A DNA stretch of 64,000 nt from Daedaleopsis sinensis (GCA_033807695.1 CM066307.1:3844001-3908000); one strand, 5' to 3'. Shown: positions 30,964 to 44,050, counted from the first letter of the stretch. A program made the numbers and translations. Notes: a model not told the origin generated them from the sequence alone.

Positions 30964-33114
30964 CTAGGTGTTGGCAGTGATGGCTGATACAAGAACGTCG
31001 AGGGCGGCGGCCTGGCCCCAGCCGGTGAAGCCCTGCGGCGGACCGGGCCAGGACGACGAGTATGTGCTCCCGTTGGCGGCGAGCTCCAAGACGGCGTTGT
31101 ACTGCATCAAGCCACATATCAAAATCTTGTGAGTCTACATTCCATCATACAGGCGACGACCGATAGACAGACCTGGACATCGATGTAGCTGTGTGCGAGG
31201 ATGGCGATCGCGGACTGGTCGTTGTTCGCGCGGAAGAGCTCGTTGAGCGCGCGGACCCAGACGGCTGCCGGGGCGTCTCCTTGTCAGACAACCTGAACCC
31301 GTGGACGTGGGCCGCGGAGAGAGCACTCACACTTGAAGAACACGCCGTCGTTGTTCGCGTTCGGGGAGGCGCCCTCGGTGATCACCCCGTTGCTGCCCTG
31401 CCATGGCGCGTTCTTCATGCCGGCAGCGGCGACGCTCGTGGCCCTGTCAACTTTCGCTCAGCTCGTGCGCGGACAGGATTTTGACTCGGAACTGTACTCG
31501 GCCATGAGGCTTGCGTCCTTGGTGCTCGCGTAGAGCGCGACGAGACCCTCGAGGTACTTGCCCGAGTTGTACCTGGGTGGACCTCGGAGTTAGCTATGGG
31601 GTCTACTCAGGCTGAAGCTGAAGCAGGCAGCCCAGCGGGGCGACGCACGTGAAGAGCCAGCTAGCGGGCGAGCGCGAGCAGTCGTTCGGGTGGATCGTGT
31701 CGAGGACGAGGCCGGCTGCGTTCTTGTTCGCGTTTTTGATCCAGTTGCCTGCGGCGGCGGCCGCGTTCTTGTACGTCGCCGAGCCGGATTGCTGTGCGAG
31801 GTATGCGGACAGACTGTGTGGCAAATCTCGTTTCAGCCTCAGATGTACATCGCACATGAGCGAGGAGCGGTGCGCACGCCATGAACAGACTGCGAACAAA
31901 GGTGTCAGTAGTGCTGTGTGCATCGTGACGAGCGCAGTGGTGGGTACATACCCAGTGGTCACGGAGTTGACACCGGTGTCGTCCGCGACGGGACGCCAGA
32001 ACACACCGCCGACCATCGATGCTGCCGTTCCCGTTCATGAGTCTTCGGCTGCGTTTGGAAGCGACGATGCTGATACGTACCACCATTGCAGGTGCCCTGG
32101 ATCTTGAAGGATTTTCCAGGCACGGTCCCAGAAGAAGCTTCGGCAGAGGTGATTTGGCTGCAGCAAGGTCAGCTCTCCTCAATGTGGGGAATGGTGCTGT
32201 CAACTCACAATGCGGAGACGCGGTTCCAGACATCAATAGCGTGGTTGAGAAGGTTCGTGTCGCCGTAGGCACGGTAGGCGTAGTAGGCAGCAGTTGCCCA
32301 CCACATCGCATCGTCATTGTAGCCGAACTAGCAAAACCGGAATTGGTGAGTCCCGCTGTCGTGCTCTGATCATGGAAGTGAGTAGCTCGAACACAGCCGT
32401 CGTAGGCATGTCTCAGTCTTGGTCTGACACGTGCAGCTGAGCAAGCGGACAGAGGCAGAGACATGTCCTACCGCCTTACGCCCATGTGTCCTTCCCACTC
32501 ACTCTACGAGGGTGACAGCGCGCCAGACGTACGTGCTCGGAAGCGCGACATGGGCGTGTGCGAGTACGCGCTCTCGCTATAACTCGGGTATGCTGCCCAT
32601 GCTATCCCACTTCCACCATTCTGGCAGACGGCAAGAGCGATTTTCCGTCTCAGTATCCTGTCTTTTGGGAGCGCGCCCTATCCGACACATTACGAGACTG
32701 AGAAAATGAGGCCAACCCACCGGATCATAGTGGGCGTTTACCGAGAACGCCGTGTTCAATGCGTCTGTGACATGCGACTTGTAGGTCGTGGTCTTCGTGA
32801 AGAAGTCGTAGTTGGCCTGCGCGGAGAGCACGGTGGCGCCGGTCGGCCAGAAGCCGATTGAGTTGTACTGGCCGGTGTTTGCATTGTAGTCGCTCGCCAT
32901 CTGGTCGATGCCGGTTCGGGCAATGGTCTGCCTCTCGGAGAGGCTCCGGTTGTTGCTGAACTCCTACAAACAATGTGTTCATTTAGTGAGCTGAAAGCGT
33001 ATGAATGTGAATTGCGTTGCATGCAGTACGCACCCGCCACGAGAGCGGCACGCCCAGATCTTGAGCGAAGGTGATGCCGGCCAGTGTACAGAGAAAGAAG
33101 GCGGTCAGCTTCAT
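30964..33114 (-). CDS. Secreted GH76 family alpha-1,6-mannanase-like glycoside hydrolase
   Basis: Predicted to cleave alpha-1,6-mannan or act in cell-wall mannoprotein processing outside the cell. The ATG at 33114 opens a signal peptide (MKLTAFFLCTLAGITFAQ) and the mature part starts near DLGVPLSWREF. Later exons read GIDQMASDYNANTGQYNSIG, FWPTGATVLSAQANYDFF and FGYNDDAMWWATAAYYAYRA; the DD pair is the GH76 catalytic motif. Then come FKIQGTCNG, GGVFWRPVADDTGVNSVTTG, AAGLVLDTIHPNDC, WQGSNGVITEGASPN and a final exon, GFTGWGQAAALDVLVSA. Around ten exons with short introns were found and no internal stop was seen. The family is typical of agaricomycetes. Exon limits between 31.3 and 31.6 kb are uncertain. 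Confidence 0.88.
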
Positions 33115-33774
33115 GGTTGCGAGGTCAGAGGCAGGACCTGTTGACACTACATGCGATGTGTTTTATAGCTTTCTAGCGAGCGAGGCGGTTGTTGCCACTG
33201 CGCCTCCGCTGATGGTGACGTCCGGTGTTGAGTCGGAGGCAGTCCATGTTACCTTTCGCCGGGCCGAGGTAGGGGAGGCCGCAGGCTCGACAGTGGCTGG
33301 TCCCCACGATGGACCGCATGGGTGGTCTTGTTATGGGACCATGTAGGGTCCAACGAAGGCTTTGGAAGTTGCGCTGATGACGCAGTACAGTCACTTTAAA
33401 CTAATTCTCGTGGCAGTCGTGCATGTGACCATCCCGCAAGGCCGTCTCGTCACGCCACACTGGCGCCTGACCTCCACCACGGCCTTTTATCGCCTTTTAC
33501 AGCCTTCTACGGCCTCTGGTATAATAGCGAGTACGTGTTTTCAAGCTTTCTTGAAATACCACGCACGCTGGACCCACAACCCATGTATCCGCTTCAAGCT
33601 GCTCAAGTGACGACCCCCTAATTTCAAGCGACCAAGCAAGGTAGCAAATATACTTACATCTCGCAAGTCATGTGATTCCGGTGACGTTGATCATCATCTC
33701 GATTCCCACACGCCGGATGCTATGATCGCTGGTCCGTCCACCTGAGGTCCGTGGCCACCTACTCAGGCCTCTTA
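33115..33774. other. Intergenic, GH76 promoter side
   Basis: No gene recognised. Includes the upstream region of the GH76 gene and ends at the MITE target site. Confidence 0.4.
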
Positions 33775-33958
33775 CACGACGGGCATCCCGATATTTTTGA
33801 CGGGTGAAAAGGCGTGCAAAATCGGCCGCTGGAGGTAACCCTTTTCGCACAAAGGAGCCCTTTCAACGACTTTTGTATGGCTTTTGGCCCTGGGATGCCT
33901 TGTGCGGCCAAAATCGGACGCCTTTTCTCCCGTACAAAATATCCGGATGCCCGCCGTG
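33775..33958. mobile_element. PIF/Harbinger-type MITE, 184 bp
   Basis: About 50-bp imperfect terminal inverted repeats: the left begins CACGACGGGCATCCCGATAT and the complement of the right end begins CACGGCGGGCATCCGGATAT. The element is bounded on both sides by TTA (33772-33774 and 33959-33961), which fits the 3-bp TWA target duplication of PIF/Harbinger elements. It has no coding capacity. It lies about 70 bp upstream of the F-box gene 3 ATG, so it may affect that promoter. Confidence 0.8.
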
Positions 33959-34026
33959 TTATCCTGCATTTCACCCTGACCTCACCGTCGCGCTCGCCCC
34001 ACTAACATTCGCACTTGCTGTTCGAA

Positions 34027-35836
34027 ATGGTTACCGCACACGACGTCGAGTGTTCCGAGTCTGCGCTGCTGGAAGCGTTGTCAGATATAGTCTTGCAGAA
34101 GGAACCGGGGATACAGAAGGCGAGTGCAATTGAGCTGGATGCATCTTACGATCTACACATGACAAGCGCATCTCCAGGTCAGAATCGTCAACCAAATACT
34201 CGCGACTATTCGGGCATCAAACAACTGTTCTGCCCCGATCTACAGGCTTCCTGCGGAGATCCTTGTGGATGTGTTCACGTATGTCTGCACGCGACCGCGG
34301 GCCAGAGCAGAGTCCATGCCGGACCACGCAGCGCTCATTGCCATCACGCACGTCTGCCGTCGTTGGCGTGCTGTCGCATTGGGTTCCGCGACGCTTTGGT
34401 CACACATATCTTTGGACCAGAAGTCCGCGCTCGCCTTTGCGAAGCGATCGGAGCCCGCCCTGCTCACGGTGACTGTGTCGGTCCGAGGGAGTAAATGGGA
34501 GAGGAAGATGAGTCTGCTCCGTCGTCTCCTTCCGCGCATCCAGGGATTGCACGTCAAGGTCACGTGGATAAAAGATTTGCAAAAGCTCGCGGACAACCTC
34601 TCTTCGCAGCACATCACGTCATTAACTCTGCAGGTCAATATCAAGCGGGACAGTGGACAGCATTTGTTTCCACATTCCCCTCGAGCTCCTCCTATGTTCG
34701 GGGGAATTTCACCTGGCCTCCGGTCTCTCACCATCGTGACCGAAGATTATTGGCGCATTCCATTCGGAGACTTCCCGAGACTCGCAAGTTTGCGGCTGGT
34801 TCATAATGGATTCACTAGTCTTGACTCGACATCGTTCAACCACCTCCTCTCTTTCCTCTCTAATACCCCGAATCTGGAAGATTTGGACGTGCGTAGTACA
34901 ATGATCCCGTTCTTGAATTTGCGCGATCCTCCATCGACTGCATCCGAACCTGTCTGTCTCCCCCGACTTCGTCAGCTCAGGATCGTCATGGGCGATGTGT
35001 TTGTGCTCTACTCGAAGCTGTCCATGCGCGAGGATGCCATGGTCACCCTCGTGGGGGTGTCATCTAACCTTCCGATCCGCGATCCACATCTACAACCAGG
35101 AGCGTTCACAGCAGTCGAGGTCTTCTACTACGACTGTTGTGCTATGTTCCGCGCTAGGAACGCATACCGCTCTCTTGAGCTCTGCCTTCCATCCAGACAC
35201 GCATGGTCCGCGCAACGTGACCACCCCAGCTATCTGTCCGCGGTCGAGACGCTCTCCTTGACTGTCTCCAGCCGTATGGTCATCGGTGATCGCTTCTGGC
35301 TCCACATTCTTGCCTTCCTCGTGCACGCGCCGTGCTTGCGCGCGCTCTACATCCGAAACGTCAACAGCAGAGCCATCCCGCACCTCGTCCGCATGCTCAC
35401 GCAGAGAAAACCGGCGCCCGCGCCGTGTCCCCAGCTCCGCACAATCACCCTCTCGCTCGTCTCGCCCTCAGGGTATCTCATCGACTTGAAGCCGCTCCTC
35501 CGCGCCACTGAGGAGAGGGCGCGGCGCGGGGTCCCGCTCGAGAGCGTGACGATCTGCAGCCCTCGGCACCGCACGCTGAACCCCAGGAATGTTCTCTCCA
35601 ACCTGGGCGGCGTGCACGGGCTGGAGTGGCTCCTGCTCTGCGACCGCGACCTGTACCGCCCGTTCGATTCGGACGTGCACGGTTACGGCGATGACCGTGA
35701 CGGGCCCCCGCGGCGACTTGCCCTGGCAGGTACTGGCGTTGAGCCCTCGTTCCCCGAGCAGGTCGTCAGGAAGTTCAGGCGCCGTTGGGCGGCACAGGAG
35801 AACGAGGGCACCGACTCTGACGAGGGTGACGTTTAA
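34027..35836 (+). CDS. F-box protein, paralogue 3 (inverted relative to 1 and 2)
   Basis: Starts MVTAHDVECSESALLEALSD at 34027. The main exon begins with VRIVNQILATIRA, then the F-box RLPAEILVDVFTYVCTRPRA...THVCRRWRAVALGSATLWSH and a leucine-rich-like body (SLTLQVN, SLRLVHNG, LEDLDVRSTMIPF, PQLRTITLSLVSPSG, LEWLLLCDRDLYRP) to the TAA at 35836. No GT donor of the right phase exists between exon 1 and the CTCCAG acceptor. The only fit is a GC donor (AAG then GCGAGT) giving an intron of about 53 nt. Otherwise exon 1 is disconnected. The body has no stop. The predicted role is as an SCF substrate receptor. Confidence 0.82.
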
Positions 35837-37370
35837 TTTTACGTTGATAGTGCTCAGTGCTCTATGCAGTTGCGGCGGATGGCTCTCAGACTCTACAACC
35901 TACGATTGGTCTCGAAGAGCTAACAAATGGGTGCGATCGCGATCGCCGAAGCACACTCGGGTGGGCGGTCGATCTTGGGACACACACACTAGGGCCGCAG
36001 GCGACCTCGACCAGAATACATGCCTTCTGCCGCTCTCGCAGCGTTCGGGCACACTCGGTCGGCGCCCATCCTGTGCTTGTCCTCCGATACGCCTTACCCA
36101 CGTTGGCCGAAGCTCCCTCCTCCTTCTTCCTCCTCATCCTCCTCGTCAATCCGCAAAAGCCAATGCATGGCACCGAGTGGGACCATGCCCAACGCGTTGG
36201 TGTCCTGCATCCTACTCGCCACGCGCTGGTTCATGGACAAGCACCCTTCGCATCCCATCTGAAGCTCTATAATACCTAGATCCGATTTCGCGGTCAAGAT
36301 TACATCGGGATTCCTGATCCACAAAATTAGCTCCTCGTTCTTGCAAATAGCAGTCGATCTCTGCAGCAGCTCGGACTAATATGGCATCAAGTCTCGGACT
36401 TACGCTGCCTCGGTGGGATGAGGGACATGCCATCGTGACAGTACTTCTCAGACTCATCGCCCATGCAGGCCCGGGTACAAAGGTGCGTCGCTGCTCAAAT
36501 AGTATCAGGTTATCCGCAGGCAAGAGAAGAATGCTAATGCCGTGAGCGGTTCTCCAAGGCGGTGAGGACTGCGGCGCGTAGACCAAGTGTGATAGGGTCC
36601 GCCGTGAGAGGACTCGTCAATCCGGTGCGAGCTCTTTCAATTGCACCCATAACCAGCTCTGCGGGGGACTGTGTTGCGCGTATCGCGTCGTCGAACTACA
36701 TATCCGGCGGCCCCATAAACCCCACTGTATGTAGCCAACTTGAAACCATATCCTCGGAGTCAATCCATCTCCCGGCGCTGAATGGTTGCATAGAGTATAT
36801 AGCATCAGTGGGGCCCGTGCCTCCCGTATAGTCTTGACGTTGGTTAGTTGGACTTATTCCGAGTACTGTACTCGGGTGGTGTTGAAGTTATCGAAGTTTA
36901 CTCACGGCTTTGTATCGACAGGAAACGCTTAGCGCTTACTGCATGCCCGGATACTATCATCGCTGGGCCGAAGGGTCGGAGTCGCGCTGAGCGATCGACA
37001 GTTATAAGTACCCTAGCACTGCCTGAGGTGAGTTAACTGAAATGATCAAGATCGACTTCGAATGTTAACGGTATGTACTACTGAAAGCTGTGCCTCCGAT
37101 CAATCTCGTGGGGAGCGTCTGTGTCCTCCACTGCCCGAGTCAGCGCCAGCACTACATATCCGTCGCCGCAGTCCTACGCAATACAGTGCCGCGTGTTTGC
37201 CCTGCGCGTTGTGGGGTTGGAGCAAGCTGTCACGTTCACACGGCCTCCCGGTCAGCCGCGTTTGCGGAGCGGTCATATACTTATTACCAGGTTCAACTTG
37301 AACCGAGCATCTGCCATCGTCCATCCTCCTCGCTGCCCGCCCTAGAAGCCTTTCTATCTCTTACTGTACG
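35837..37370. other. Intergenic, no gene supported
   Basis: About 1.5 kb between F-box gene 3 and the TVP38-like gene. Only short overlapping ORFs are seen. The region before 37371 must hold the promoter; no clear TATA box was identified. Confidence 0.4.
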
Positions 37371-39088
37371 ATGTCCTATGGGTACGAGCTTTCTGATTAG
37401 GCACGCAGTTGACATTCTGCCGCTGACTATCACACTCCCGTCCCAGAAATTGGCAGCAGCCTCCTCCCCCGATATACTCCCCGACTCCACAGGCAGCCCC
37501 ATCCCTCAGCAACACGCCTCATGCGTATCCTCCTCAGGGCCCGGCATACCCCCAGGCCCGACCGACTTACTTAGGCCCTCAGCATGCTGCCGAGCAAGAT
37601 AAGACACGTGTTGGGATCGACCACCGCACGATCGTGCGCACTCCAAGCCCTACGCCTTCGGAAGCTGCGGCGCTGAAGGGGAAGGTCCGTTCATGTGGAA
37701 ACTTCGACTTCAAGAAATACACCAGCTCTGAGTGGTTGAAGAACCCGCGGAATCTATGTGCGTCCCCGTCTTCCACGAAGCGCACTTCAAGCTGACAACA
37801 CATACCTACAGTCACGCTCGTGGCTACCCTCCTCATCGTAGCTCTCCTCATCGCGTTCGTCGCACTGCAAAACAAGATCCTGGATGCGCTATCCCCCGCA
37901 GCCAAGTGGCTGAGAGAGTAAGTCTCTTGCCGGCGCGAACCATCTGTCTACATTGCGCTCAACGCCAGTACTCCAGGACGCCAGGTGCATGGCTCATCCC
38001 GATAGCGATCATGATCGTCCTGTCCTTCCCACCAGTACGTACCTAATCTACTGGCAGGAGCGCCACCCAGAGTCGCATACTCACCGCCTTCCGCGCTCGC
38101 AGCTTATCGGCCACGAGCTCGTTGCCATTCTATGTGGAGACGTCTGGGGCGTCTGGATTGGGTTTGGCATCGTTGCGGCAGGTACCATTGTCGGCGAGCT
38201 CGTCACCTATTAGTGAGTGTCCTCATCCTCCTCATTCCGTATCCCTGTCCTCGCGGCTGATGAGACATGGACTGCAGCACTTTCCGCTATGGCTGCAAAG
38301 CGCGCGCATCGAAGTTGGGCGAGAAGAACCTCACGTACGCGCTCATATCCGAGGTCATCCGCGAGGGCGGCATCAAGATCGCGATCATTGTGCGCTACAG
38401 CACTATTCCTCCCCATCGTGAGTAGCTTACGGCTCGGAGATCGTCCGCCGCGGCTCGGGGTCCTACATGCTCACCGAGGATATCAGTAACCACCGCCGTG
38501 TTTGCCACGGCGGGCATGTCCGTCTGGACTTTCCTCGTCGCCGCGTTCGTCTCGCTCCCGAAGCAGCTCGCGGTTGTGTACATCGGTGTCGGAGAACGCA
38601 GCGGCGCGCCCACAGACGAGAACGGCGGTGCGTCCCAGCTCTCTCCGTTCTCCTACCCGGACTGACGAGCCGCGCGCGTGTCAGACAAGAAGGTGTCGAA
38701 GACGACGACAATCATCAAGGTCGTGGTGATCACCGCTACGATTCTCATCACCATCTACGCGATGCGCTACGTCGACGCGCAGCTCAACGCGGTCAAGGAG
38801 CGCGTCATCTACGCAAGACGCAAGGCGCGCCAGGCGAAACTGGGTGGCTCCGGCCCCGGGTTTGGGTCCCACTCGCCCGCGCCGTCCTCTGCAACTGATG
38901 TTGGGATGCTTGCTACGAGTGGGCGTCCGGAGTACGCGTATGGGGCCGGTGAGTGGGGCCGTCTGGCGACGTGAGTCTTGACCTTGTGTGCTGATCATTC
39001 GAACGCTGCTTCAGGCTCCTCTCGAGTGCAGCGCATGCCGCAGGGTCATGTGTCGATGTCCCATTCTACGCCCGGAAACTTCGCATGA
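37371..39088 (+). CDS. TVP38/TMEM64-like (VTT domain) membrane protein, paralogue 2
   Basis: Probable Golgi/endomembrane protein of the SNARE-associated (VTT) family. Exon 1 is tiny (MSYG), with an intron of about 60 bp before NWQQPPPPIYSPTPQ. The Pro-rich cytoplasmic head ends RTPSPTPSEAAALKGKV. The exons then give membrane segment 1 (TLVATLLIVALLIAFVALQN), TPGAWLIPIAIMIVLSFPP, the family signature ILCGDVWGVWIGFGIVAAGT with IVGE, SEVIREGGIKIAIIV, AGMSVWTFLVAAFVSLPKQL, VVYIGVG and a last segment TTIIKVVVITATILI. The tail ends STPGNFA, TGA 39086-39088. All junctions examined keep frame. It is the closest intact relative of the pseudogene at 19-20 kb. Confidence 0.85.
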
Positions 39089-41577
39089 TCACGACGGAGG
39101 ATCGCGAGCAGGTCCGCGCTTAGTGTAAGCTGTACGATAGGCGTGTCATATTTGTACTGCGGTGACGGTGCGTCCATTCGTACTTTTATTCTGGCGATTC
39201 TTCGCTGACGATGAGATGCCAGGAATTGATTGTACTGTAATCGGACAATAGAAGCGTACAATGTATCGCAGTAGGATCATCACTTTCCGCGTGATACATC
39301 GTTGTATCGCCCTTCATGAACGGCTTTTCAGGCGACTCGTAACGCACCCGGTGATGAAATCACTCTACTCGCAGTGAGGACCTCGCCTTCTGTATCCCTC
39401 AGTCTTCGGTGAGCCTGTAACGCATCGAAGATCATTCCATCCGTGACAAGGAAGGCGAAGCTTATGATGGCCCGGGTCTGAGCCTAAAGACTTCACGCTT
39501 GCACGACTCGTCGCTAGAGGGTCAATCAGTCCTTCTTCTCCGGTTGCGGAAGATACGAGTCACGACTCACCCCGGCTCTGGACGAGGTGTTCTCGCAGCA
39601 TGCGACCTGTTGGGAACGTTGAACAACATCGCAAACTGCAGGCTCACTTCAAGTCATAACGCGTTTCGCGTTTCGTCGTAAGTGGAGTCTCTCTCAGGCC
39701 GGTCTTATCGGGTTAACCATTCTCTGCGATGAGGTAGAGATCTTCCAATCAGCCGTCATCCAATTAAGGGCGCACACACACCGCCAACAGACCGGACCGT
39801 CACGGTCGGAGACAGAGGTGGCATGCCTCGAGTCGAATCAGCGTTAGCGCGCTGTAGTAAGCAGGCCGTTCCGCATTCCGCTGTTGACACAGTATGCCTG
39901 GCATCCATCCCATTGACGTGTCGGTGCTGCTCGTCTAGAGCAACGACGCGAGCGCATGGCTCAACTGAGCTAAACTTGAGTATTACTAGTAATCACTGGC
40001 TCAGGAGCGGTGAAAATCAGTGGACAAGACCCAAGATTCGGGATCGAAGTGATGCTTTAGGCGGGTAGCTTCTTTGTAGTAGACACTCCGATTCTAGAGT
40101 CTGAATTTGAAGCGATTGAGGGGAAGAAGGTATAGCTGATGCATTGGGATGGGTGGGTTGAAGAGGGAGAGCCCGCCCGTTGTGCCACACCTCCTCTTAT
40201 TACGTGAGTGCCGAAGCGCCCCGATTTCTACGGCGACTTGACGGCGACATCGGGGCCACTAACCGTCTTAAACTTCCTCTCTTGCACGCACCTCCCACTT
40301 CGTGGAACTATAGCGTCTTCCGCAGAGTGTGCTTGGCCTCAATTTGTTACGAGCCTCGACAGGCCTCGACTGCCTCGTAGATCATGCATCTTTCAAACCT
40401 TTTACGTAACTTCTCTAGACTCGGAAGAGCAGAAGATTATGTAGGTTCGTTACCACTGGAGACGATTACCATCGACTGACGACCCTCACTGCTTGTAGTC
40501 AAAAGAATGGTAGACCGGCGGTTGGCTCCTCTGTGCTGCGAAGTTCGAGCAGTAGTCGACAAAATCAAACGAAGATGAAACGAAGACTCGCTTTGCGCTG
40601 TTCATCAGATCTAGAGGTACAGCCTACATATTAGGTGTGTACCCTTTCTCCACGCGCAGCTCTCTACTCCGATGTCCTCCCTCGGGCTTTCCCGTCTCGC
40701 CCGGGAGCCATCGAAGTCGAAGTTGTCATTAATCACTCAAGTGGGGCTCTTCCCTCCGATTTCCTCGTAACGGCGGCGACTCCTAGGTGCCCGGATCAGT
40801 CTTCTTATGCCTCCTCCGTGTTGCTTTGTGAACCTGCGGCGGCGAGTGGCCGCAGGAATAGCATTGTGCCTCCATTCACGCAATACTTCTCCGTATGGAC
40901 GAACACAACTTATGTCCTTGGAGGCTTGGCCTGCTGTCTTACCATGGCTCTACAAGATTGTGTTTCAGGCGCTAGTCAGCTATTACGAGAGTGCCGAGGC
41001 GCCCCGACAGTAGCCGACGAACTCAGCCTGTGTGTCGTGCCAGGTCGTGCCGCGGGCGCCCCGACGCCTATCGACAACGCGGTTCGGTAAACACCCTGCC
41101 CGTTCACCTACGTTCACTAGCGTCCACTGTGGTGCTTGGCTGCATCGCGCGCAGGCTTCGCGACACAGCTCCAGGATATATGTACGGCGTCAAGCCGATA
41201 CCATCAGGACCGAACCGCCCGAGGTTAGTGCCAAGATCACGATTGAGTGTGATGTCGCAGGCATCCGATGGTGCTTTGCGCACTCTAACGTGTCGGCCAC
41301 CGTCCTTGGCACCCCATCAATTTGTCTCCGCTCGGTAGCGTCGGCGGGCAGGGTGCGCTGCAGATCGTTTGGCGACAATGAACACGCTCTGTCTATTCGA
41401 TCGGCGGACGGGAGGCGATGTATCGTACCCCGCACGTATATCAGCACGAAGGTCGAAAGCCACCAAGCTCACCAACATCCCTGTACCCCGACTCCTCCCC
41501 GGCCCCGGAACTTGGTAAGTCACCATCTTCCTTTCCTGAAGTCTGCTACTCAACTCCTTTATACAATAGACCCGATC
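39089..41577. other. Intergenic between two TVP38-like genes
   Basis: About 2.5 kb without a supported gene. A 25-bp near-repeat (GAGTGCCGAAGCGCCCCGA at 40201 and GAGTGCCGAGGCGCCCCGA at 40989) is the only repeat noticed. The 151-codon ORF at 40635-41090 has no recognised motif. Confidence 0.35.
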
Positions 41578-43600
41578 ATGACCGCCAGGTACGCTATTCG
41601 TATCATGTACTTCTGTCTGTGTTCTCTCACTCACTGTTTTCTTTGTAGTACAAAGAACCTCAGTGCGAATTTCCGCGCACATAACTCTGCCCCGCGTCAC
41701 TACACACCAGCGTACCCTCCGGGCACGCACTTCTCCGACGAGGAAGAACAGCACGACTCCCAGTCCGCCCTGCTGCGTGCTTCATCTCCAAGGCCCTCTG
41801 TAGCTACGACCATCCCGGATGCAGACGAGGCGAACAAAGAGGCCGCCGCTATCGCAGTGCGGGAGATCATGCGCACGCCGAGTCCGACCCCCAGCGAGCA
41901 TCGCGTGCTGAAGGGCAAGATCCGTATCTGCGACTGGAAGTGGATACTCCAGCAGCTCCGGCATCCATTCGGGTGGATCAACAAGGGCAACATCTGTGCG
42001 TATCTGTGCTCTTCTCACCTCACCCGCTGAAGATGAGCTGACGGCGATGGGCGTGTGTGATAGGGGGAATCTCCATCGTGTTGCTCATTATCACCTTCTT
42101 CTCCCTCTTCCTGGCATTCGAGCAGCAGATATCAGACGCGATGCGGCCTGCGACAGAGTGGATGCGCGAGTACGTGCATTCCGCACTACCCATGTGTCTT
42201 CTGGTGGTCGCTTATCATCCTCTGCTTGCAGAACGCCTGGCGGCTGGCTGATACCTATCGCCATCTTGTTTGTATTGTCCTTCCCCCCAGTGCGTGTTTC
42301 TTGCTCCGGATGAGATACTCCCTGACTCACCAGCCCCCCTCGATTCATTCTGACAGCTCTTCGGCCATGATATTATCGCAGTCCTCTGTGGTGATGTCTG
42401 GGGCATCTGGATCGGCTTCGCAATCGTCGCAGCAGGCACTTTCCTAGGCGAGATCGCGAACTATTAGTGCGTGCGCCGCCGTTCCACCTTCGTCGTTCGC
42501 TCGGCTGATCACACATGGTCATCTTCCCGCATCGCCCCTGCAGCGCGTTCCAGTATTGCTGTCTGGCACGTGGTAGGGCACTCGAGCATAAGCGCCTCAA
42601 GTACGGGCTATACGCCGCGGTCGTGCGCGAGGGCGGCGTCGGGGTGACCACGGTTATGCGGTACACCTTCATTCCCGGGCACTGTGAGTATCCACATGGC
42701 CTTCCAAGTCTCACCTCTGTCTCCTGACTCGGACGCGTATCACAGTCGTCACGGCGGTGTACTCGACATGTGGGATGAGTGTGTGGATCTACCTCATATC
42801 CGCCTTCCTTTCGCTTCCGAAGCAACTTGCGGTCGTGTACATTGGCGTCTCGAAGGAGAGCACCGATCGTACGTGGTCTTCCTCCAGTTCTCGTAAGTTT
42901 GACGCGAACCCTTTTATTCCAGCCAAAGCCAACACACTCGCGACGGGTCTCAAAATCGGCGTGCTGTCAGTTAACATCATCCTGACCTTCGTCGCGATGT
43001 GGTACATCAACAGGCGAATGGATGAGGTCAAGCACGAGGTCGTGTACGAGCGTCGTAAGGCTCGGTACGTTCGCCCATTCACCTCTCTCCCGTCACATTC
43101 CTCACGCTCACTTCGATACGCGCTCCCTCAGGCAAGCTGCCGCGCTCGCCGCGCTCGACTCCGATGTGCGCCCGCCTCTCGTCATTGACGTCCGCATACC
43201 TCCCGCCGCGTCCAACTCGGACGTGTTCGCGATGGGCCCACTCGGAGTGACCAAGGTCGCCGCGCCACGACCCAGTCGCGCTGGAGGCTCGCATGCTGCT
43301 GAGCAGATGAATCCGATCATGATCGACACGGCCTCGCTTTCGCCTACCGCGCGGAATGGCAGCACGGGCGTGGACGTGCTGGATTCGCCGGGGCTGACGA
43401 TGCGCCAGCACACGCACACCTGGCACGCGCACACCGGGAGCGCGGACGAGGTGACGCCGTGGGCGCTGGAGAGCCAGTCGCAGTTGCAGGCCCAGTCGAG
43501 GCCCCCTCCGGCGACGGGGCGGACGGTCGAGGTAGTCACGGTCCCGGCGCTGCCGCCTCCGCCCGGGGAGGGCAAAGGCTGGAGGAGGTGGCGGGCATAG
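41578..43600 (+). CDS. TVP38/TMEM64-like (VTT domain) membrane protein, paralogue 3
   Basis: Same exon plan as the other copies: a tiny first exon (ATGACCGCCAG), then STKNLSANFRAHNS and a disordered acidic head ending MRTPSPTPSEHRVLKGKIRI. Membrane exons follow: ISIVLLIITFFSLFLAFEQQ, TPGGWLIPIAILFVLSFPP, HDIIAVLCGDVWGVWIGFAI with VAAGTFLGE, YAAVVREGGVGVTTVMRYTF, TCGMSVWIYLISAFLSLPKQ and LKIGVLSVNIILTFVAMWY. A long C-terminal tail is rich in Pro, Ala and Ser and ends KGWRRWRA. No stop or frameshift was seen. The predicted location is Golgi or endosomal membrane. It differs enough from paralogue 2 to be an older duplicate and is closer to the 60.7 kb copy in its tail (MRQHTHTWHAHTGS versus MRAHAHAYVDSGD). 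Confidence 0.85.
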
Positions 43601-44050
43601 GCCCCGCTGGGATGTCTTGGAACGGAGGTACCCTGGGTACGTAGGGTCGCGGGCACGACCGCTCTCATGATTTACGGCGAGCGCCAGGTCGGGAGGACTA
43701 TCACGACCTCGCAAAGAACTTCATTCTTTACTTATGCAATGCTCGATATTGCGGACACTGATTATTGTACTAATCTGTAAGGTATTTTGTAACACCTAGT
43801 TACCTCACGTCGCTCGTTACCGTACAAAGGGACATTACATATGGGACATTGGGCTCTGTTGTTGATAGATACCACACATCGTATAATCATGGGACTATTA
43901 CTGGCAATAGCTTCGGAGAATTGCACTTACAAACTGCCGTCTCGATCTTAGTAAACATTGACTCGAGCTTTCCTGCAAGCATACGAAAATCACTATGCAA
44001 CGATCTCATATGTGACTTAGCCTAGTCTAGAGGCAATAGTCCAGCAGTGC
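43601..44050. other. Convergent 3' intergenic region
   Basis: 450 bp, AT-richer than its surroundings, between two genes transcribed toward each other. It should hold both polyadenylation regions. Nothing else was seen. Confidence 0.45.

Noticed and set aside
40195..41013. 25-bp near-repeat containing GAGTGCCGA(A/G)GCGCCCCGA
   Set aside because: Too short and isolated to define an element.
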